Part shown: in pieces, positions 14,933 through 18,046 of the stretch
How positions within the stretch are numbered: the first letter of the stretch is position 1
Layout of the letters: each line of letters begins with the position of its first letter
Source of the DNA: Methylotenera sp.
GTDB taxonomy: Bacteria; Pseudomonadota; Gammaproteobacteria; Burkholderiales; Methylophilaceae
Assembly: GCA_013816325.1 (NCBI GenBank)
Contig: JACDEP010000025.1
Span: 1 to 18,046 of the forward strand
DNA: 18,046 bases
Direction: 5' to 3'
Notes under the pieces: model-generated
Databases searched by the model: none
Told to the model about the DNA's origin: nothing
The model's input: only the letters and a program-made list of their open reading frames with translations
Position numbers and translations under genes: made by a program

Positions 14933-16342
14933 TTGGCTAGAACCTCGTCAAAATCAATCTCTAACCAATCCACAGCCTTGCTGATTGGCATGGGCTTGCT
15001 GGTAGCCATTTTTATGGGCATCATCGTCGCCGTGTTCGTAAGCAGCGTAGGCGAGCATATGGGAATCGCACTGGCCCTGCCCGGTGCGATTATCATTGGC
15101 TTTTTGTTTATCCTCGATAGGCATCTATTATTCTTCCTGATCATTTTGTTTCGGTCTGCGATGGATCCCGTCCTTGAGGCTACCAAGATGGGTAGCTTCG
15201 GCTTAGGAGCTCTACTCAATGCCCTGGTAATATTGATTGCGCTGATCGCGATTATTCAGCGTCCTAGCCCAGTCAGGGCCGTGTTGAGAAAAACTTGGCT
15301 GGCTTTTTTACTGATTTCGTTTGCCACGCTATTCATTGCTCCAGAGTTCGTGATGGCGCTGAAGGCTTATTTAGCCTTAGTTTCGTATGCCGCGATTTTT
15401 GCATTGGCCATTACCTTGATTCAAAGTGAGGAGGATTATGGGCGTTGGATGAGGGCGGTATTCTATTCCTCTATCATCCCGATCGCTTATGCATTTGTAG
15501 ATGCGGCTACGGGAGGGTTCCAGAGTGCAGAAGGTTTTCGTATCAGCAGTACGTTCTCTCATCCTAATATCTTTGCCTTTTACCTAGTGCTGATGATTTC
15601 GTTAAGTTTTTATTTCTTTAAAGCCAAGGTGATCTACATTCCTTTGTTTATCCGCAGGACGCTCCCGCTTTATATCATTATCATGCTGGCATTACTGGTG
15701 ATGACTAAAACGCGTAGTGCCTGGGCGTCATGTTTTGCTTTCTTCACCCTGTATGCATTGATTTACGAACGCAAATACTTGATCTTGATCGTGCTGTTGC
15801 CTGTCATTGGTTTCATGATCCCGGAAGTACGTGATCGGTTCGCTGATTTGTCACAAGGCAACCAAGTCATCAATTACAGTAAGTTGAATTCATATGCGTG
15901 GCGTAAATTGATATGGCAACAGGGCATTAACTGGATGGAACCTAGCCATTACTTGTTTGGGTATGGACTGGAGAGCTTTAAATACCACACGCCTGATTTC
16001 TTCACCATGTCTGGCAATGATCATCATGCTGCACACAGCGTATATGTTCAGCTGTTTTTTGAAACGGGCGCATTAGGCTTAGGCGCTTTTGTTTGGGCGC
16101 ATTTCAAGCTCGCCAAGATGCTCTTAACTTTTTATAAAGCCAACAAACTGATGGTTTTTACGGCAATCACTTTTTTGCTGGAATTCGCCTTGAACGCCTA
16201 TTCAGACAATATGCTGGCTTACCTGTCGTTCAATTGGTATCTGTGGTTCGTGCTAGGCGCCATATTTGCTGCCGGGCATGTGAACCAAAAGCTCGTTGAA
16301 AGCCCGACTCTGCCTACTAGCTTGAAAGTAAGGCACTCATGA
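14933..16342 (+). CDS. Wzy-like O-antigen ligase/polymerase family protein
   Basis: 469 residues with about 11 membrane helices. Wzy_C/O-antigen ligase hallmarks: FRISSTFSHPNIFAFYL (202-218), the cytoplasm-adjacent TKTRSAW (258-264), a large periplasmic loop (about 297-365) containing WRKLIWQQG and LFGYGLESF, and HSVYVQLFFETGALGLG (368-384). It is most likely the EPS polymerase that joins flipped repeat units, since a flippase and chain-length regulator are present and no lipid A core genes are nearby. The start is TTG, 3 bases after the preceding stop, with GAGGG about 8 bases upstream. No ATG or GTG lies closer without losing the N-terminal helix. Confidence 0.92.
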   Translation: MARTSSKSISNQSTALLIGMGLLVAIFMGIIVAVFVSSVGEHMGIALALPGAIIIGFLFILDRHLLFFLIILFRSAMDPVLEATKMGSFGLGALLNALVILIALIAIIQRPSPVRAVLRKTWLAFLLISFATLFIAPEFVMALKAYLALVSYAAIFALAITLIQSEEDYGRWMRAVFYSSIIPIAYAFVDAATGGFQSAEGFRISSTFSHPNIFAFYLVLMISLSFYFFKAKVIYIPLFIRRTLPLYIIIMLALLVMTKTRSAWASCFAFFTLYALIYERKYLILIVLLPVIGFMIPEVRDRFADLSQGNQVINYSKLNSYAWRKLIWQQGINWMEPSHYLFGYGLESFKYHTPDFFTMSGNDHHAAHSVYVQLFFETGALGLGAFVWAHFKLAKMLLTFYKANKLMVFTAITFLLEFALNAYSDNMLAYLSFNWYLWFVLGAIFAAGHVNQKLVESPTLPTSLKVRHS

Positions 16343-16354
16343 TGGGAGATATAT

Positions 16355-16891
16355 ATGTCGGCTGATGCAGATTGGTCTGCCGATTTAATGAGATATCCGT
16401 TGAAGCGGCCGTTCTTGAAAGAACAGTCGATTTGGGCAGTATGGGTGTATAGGTTTGGCCGCAGAAATGATGCGAGACCTGAAGGTTTAATAAAACAACT
16501 AGGCACCGCTTGGTATTGGCTGCTGTTCAGGATAGTGGAAACCATGACGGGCATCAGTTTACCGAAATCCGCGGTTATTGGTGGTGGATTGCGTATCTGG
16601 CATTTTGGTGGGATTTTTATTAATCCCGGAGTGGTGATTGGGAAAAATTGTATCCTGCGGCAAGGTGTGACGATAGGCAATCGTATAGATGGGGGCCCCG
16701 TGCCGGTTGTAGGCGATGACGTAGAGTTTGGTGCTTACGCCCAAGTTTTAGGCGGCATCAAGTTAGGTGACCGTTGCAAAGTTGGCGCAATGGCCTTAGT
16801 GATTAAAGACGTGCCGAATGACGCAACTGCGATTGGGGTGCCGGCACGCGTGATTTCCCGTAGCCCAAAATCGTTGGCTAATAGCCAATAA
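16355..16891 (+). CDS. Serine acetyltransferase-like hexapeptide-repeat acyltransferase
   Basis: 178 residues. A short helical N-terminal domain (1-65) precedes left-handed beta-helix hexapeptide repeats (about 68-165): AVIGGGLRIWHFGGIFIN, VVIGKNCILRQGVTIG, VVGDDVEFGAYAQVLGG and IKLGDRCKVGAMALVIKDVP, then GVPARVI. The His83/GG...QGVTIG arrangement resembles the active site of CysE-type serine acetyltransferases. In an EPS operon an O-acetyl decoration of the repeat unit is more likely than cysteine synthesis (inference). GGGAGA lies 6-7 bases upstream of ATG. An inverted repeat TTGGCTAATAGCCAA (16874-16888) ends just before the stop and is too tight for a long hairpin. Confidence 0.88.
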   Translation: MSADADWSADLMRYPLKRPFLKEQSIWAVWVYRFGRRNDARPEGLIKQLGTAWYWLLFRIVETMTGISLPKSAVIGGGLRIWHFGGIFINPGVVIGKNCILRQGVTIGNRIDGGPVPVVGDDVEFGAYAQVLGGIKLGDRCKVGAMALVIKDVPNDATAIGVPARVISRSPKSLANSQ

Positions 16892-16924
16892 GTATTGAGT
16901 AGTTAGAAAGCAGAGAAGTACAAA

Positions 16925-18046
16925 TTGAAAATTGCATATTTTGTAAACCAGTACCCACAAGTGAGTTTGAGTTTTATCAGACGCGAAATTCTTGCGCTTG
17001 AACGATTAGGCACAGAGATATTCCGCGTGTCATTACGGGGCTGGGATGTACCGTTAGCCGATCAACAGGATTTAGCTGAACGCAGCCAAACCCGCTATGT
17101 ATTAAAAGACGGTTCATTACCTTTACTCGCAGCATTTTTCCAAGTGGCATTTACGCGACCATTAAAATTTTTAAAAGCGCTGAAATATGCCATAAAGTTT
17201 AGTTTCAGGGCAGACCGGCCTTTGCCTATCCACCTGATTTATTTAGCTGAAGCTTGCCGTATGCTGCCTTGGATGGCTGATGAGGGTGTCCAACATATCC
17301 ATGCGCATTTCGGAACTAACTCTGCAGAAGTCGTGATGTTATTGCATTTGCTCGGCGGCCCTAGTTATAGCTTTACCGTCCACGGTCCGGAAGAGTTTGA
17401 TAAGACTACTTTTCTTTACCTTAAAGAAAAGACCCGTTTCGCAGCATTTGTAGTGGCTATTAGTTCTTATACGCGAAGTCAGCTTTATCGCTGGGCCGAT
17501 TACCATGATTGGCACAAAGTGCATGTAGTGCATTGCGGGCTTGAATCGTCTTTCTATAATGTTGCACCACAGCCCATACCAGAAGCACCACGAGTGGTTT
17601 GCGTAGGTCGCATTTGTGAGCAAAAAGGGCAATTGTTGTTAGTAAACGCGGCGCATTTGTTGGCAAAAAAAGGCCTCAAGTTTGAGATTGTCTTAGCTGG
17701 CGACGGCCCGATGCGAGCCGAGGTTGAAAGTCTGATTGTTAAATATAGTCTGCAATCGCACATCAAAATTACCGGTTGGATCAGCAGTGAGCAGGTGAGG
17801 GAGCAATTGCTGGCATCACGCGCTTTGGTGCTGCCAAGCTTTGCGGAAGGTTTGCCTGTGGTCATTATGGAGTCCTTGGCACTAAAACGGCCGGTGCTTA
17901 CTACCTATGTTGCGGGCATACCGGAACTAGTTCGGCATGGCGAAGGTGGCTGGCTATTCCCGGCCGGCGATGTGGAAGCTTTAGCAAGCGTCTTGGAAGA
18001 ATTTTTCGCAACACCGCTCGCACAATTACAGCAAATGGGTGAAGTA
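16925..18046 (+). CDS. Family 4 glycosyltransferase (WcaL/AmsK-like), truncated by the window end
   Basis: 374 codons are visible and the frame is open at the right edge. The product begins LKIAYFVNQYPQVSLSFIRRE, the usual beginning of this family, which supports the TTG start at 16925. An in-frame TAG at 16904-16906 rules out much else, and AGAGAAG lies 6 bases upstream. GT-B motifs include HIHAHFGTNSAE, SFTVHGPEEFD, VGRICEQKG and the retaining E-x7-E pair (Glu308 and Glu316 in EGLPVVIME). These enzymes add a sugar from a nucleotide donor to the lipid-linked unit in the cytoplasm, and colanic acid WcaL and amylovoran AmsK are relatives. The missing C-terminus is probably short, perhaps 20-40 residues. 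Confidence 0.93.
   Translation, partial: MKIAYFVNQYPQVSLSFIRREILALERLGTEIFRVSLRGWDVPLADQQDLAERSQTRYVLKDGSLPLLAAFFQVAFTRPLKFLKALKYAIKFSFRADRPLPIHLIYLAEACRMLPWMADEGVQHIHAHFGTNSAEVVMLLHLLGGPSYSFTVHGPEEFDKTTFLYLKEKTRFAAFVVAISSYTRSQLYRWADYHDWHKVHVVHCGLESSFYNVAPQPIPEAPRVVCVGRICEQKGQLLLVNAAHLLAKKGLKFEIVLAGDGPMRAEVESLIVKYSLQSHIKITGWISSEQVREQLLASRALVLPSFAEGLPVVIMESLALKRPVLTTYVAGIPELVRHGEGGWLFPAGDVEALASVLEEFFATPLAQLQQMGEV

Noticed and set aside
16219..16680. 153-codon minus-strand open frame
   Set aside because: It is antisense to the well-supported Wzy-like and acyltransferase genes, has no recognisable domain, and its residue composition looks like an out-of-frame shadow.
17554..17865. 103-codon minus-strand open frame
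   Set aside because: It lies antisense to the GT4 gene, whose motifs are intact on the plus strand.
1..18046. Mobile elements, tRNA or rRNA genes
   Set aside because: I saw no transposase or integrase motifs, no terminal inverted repeats with target duplications, and no tRNA- or rRNA-like sequence on either strand.

Overview
The window is most of an exosortase-linked exopolysaccharide (EPS) locus of the XrtB/EpsA-L type. The gene order, the family-specific proteins (EpsA, EpsL, EpsD, EpsE, EpsF, EpsG, XrtB, EpsI) and the PEP-CTERM tail ending in RRRK point to a betaproteobacterium. The AT-leaning composition and resemblance to the methanolan-type clusters of methylotrophs suggest Methylophilaceae (Methylotenera, Methylobacillus or a relative). 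The genus is an inference from memory, not a database result.

Layout. Positions 102-617 encode a small secreted PEP-CTERM protein, a probable substrate of the exosortase, closed by a strong hairpin terminator at 631-658. Positions 618-1055 hold only a doubtful 83-codon minus-strand ORF. A minus-strand pair follows: the LuxR-type regulator epsA (3309-2497) and then the initiating sugar-phosphate transferase epsB (2492-1056), 4 bases apart. A 587-base divergent control region (3310-3896) contains several direct repeats, a 14-bp inverted repeat and a plausible sigma-70 promoter. From 3897 to beyond the right edge runs one long plus-strand gene string: epsL, epsD, epsE, epsF, epsG, xrtB, epsI, a Wzx-like flippase, a pyruvyl transferase, a GT2 glycosyltransferase, a Wzy-like polymerase, a hexapeptide acyltransferase and a GT4 glycosyltransferase cut by the window end.

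How it works together (inference from families). EpsB loads the first sugar-phosphate onto undecaprenyl phosphate, and the GT2 and GT4 enzymes extend the unit. The pyruvyl transferase and acyltransferase decorate it, Wzx flips it and Wzy polymerises it. EpsF and EpsG set chain length, EpsE (Wza-like) and the EpsL barrel export the polymer, and EpsD may fold the envelope parts. XrtB with EpsI cuts PEP-CTERM proteins, which are thought to be delivered to the EPS or surface. EpsA probably controls the divergent region.

The locus type is known. The less expected points are (i) repeated 16-18-bp imperfect tandem duplications at the 3' ends of five genes, (ii) an EpsG whose P-loop lysine is replaced by cysteine and which lacks a tyrosine tail but carries an MshEN/T2SSE_N-like N-terminal domain, and (iii) repeat-rich candidate operators between epsA and epsL.
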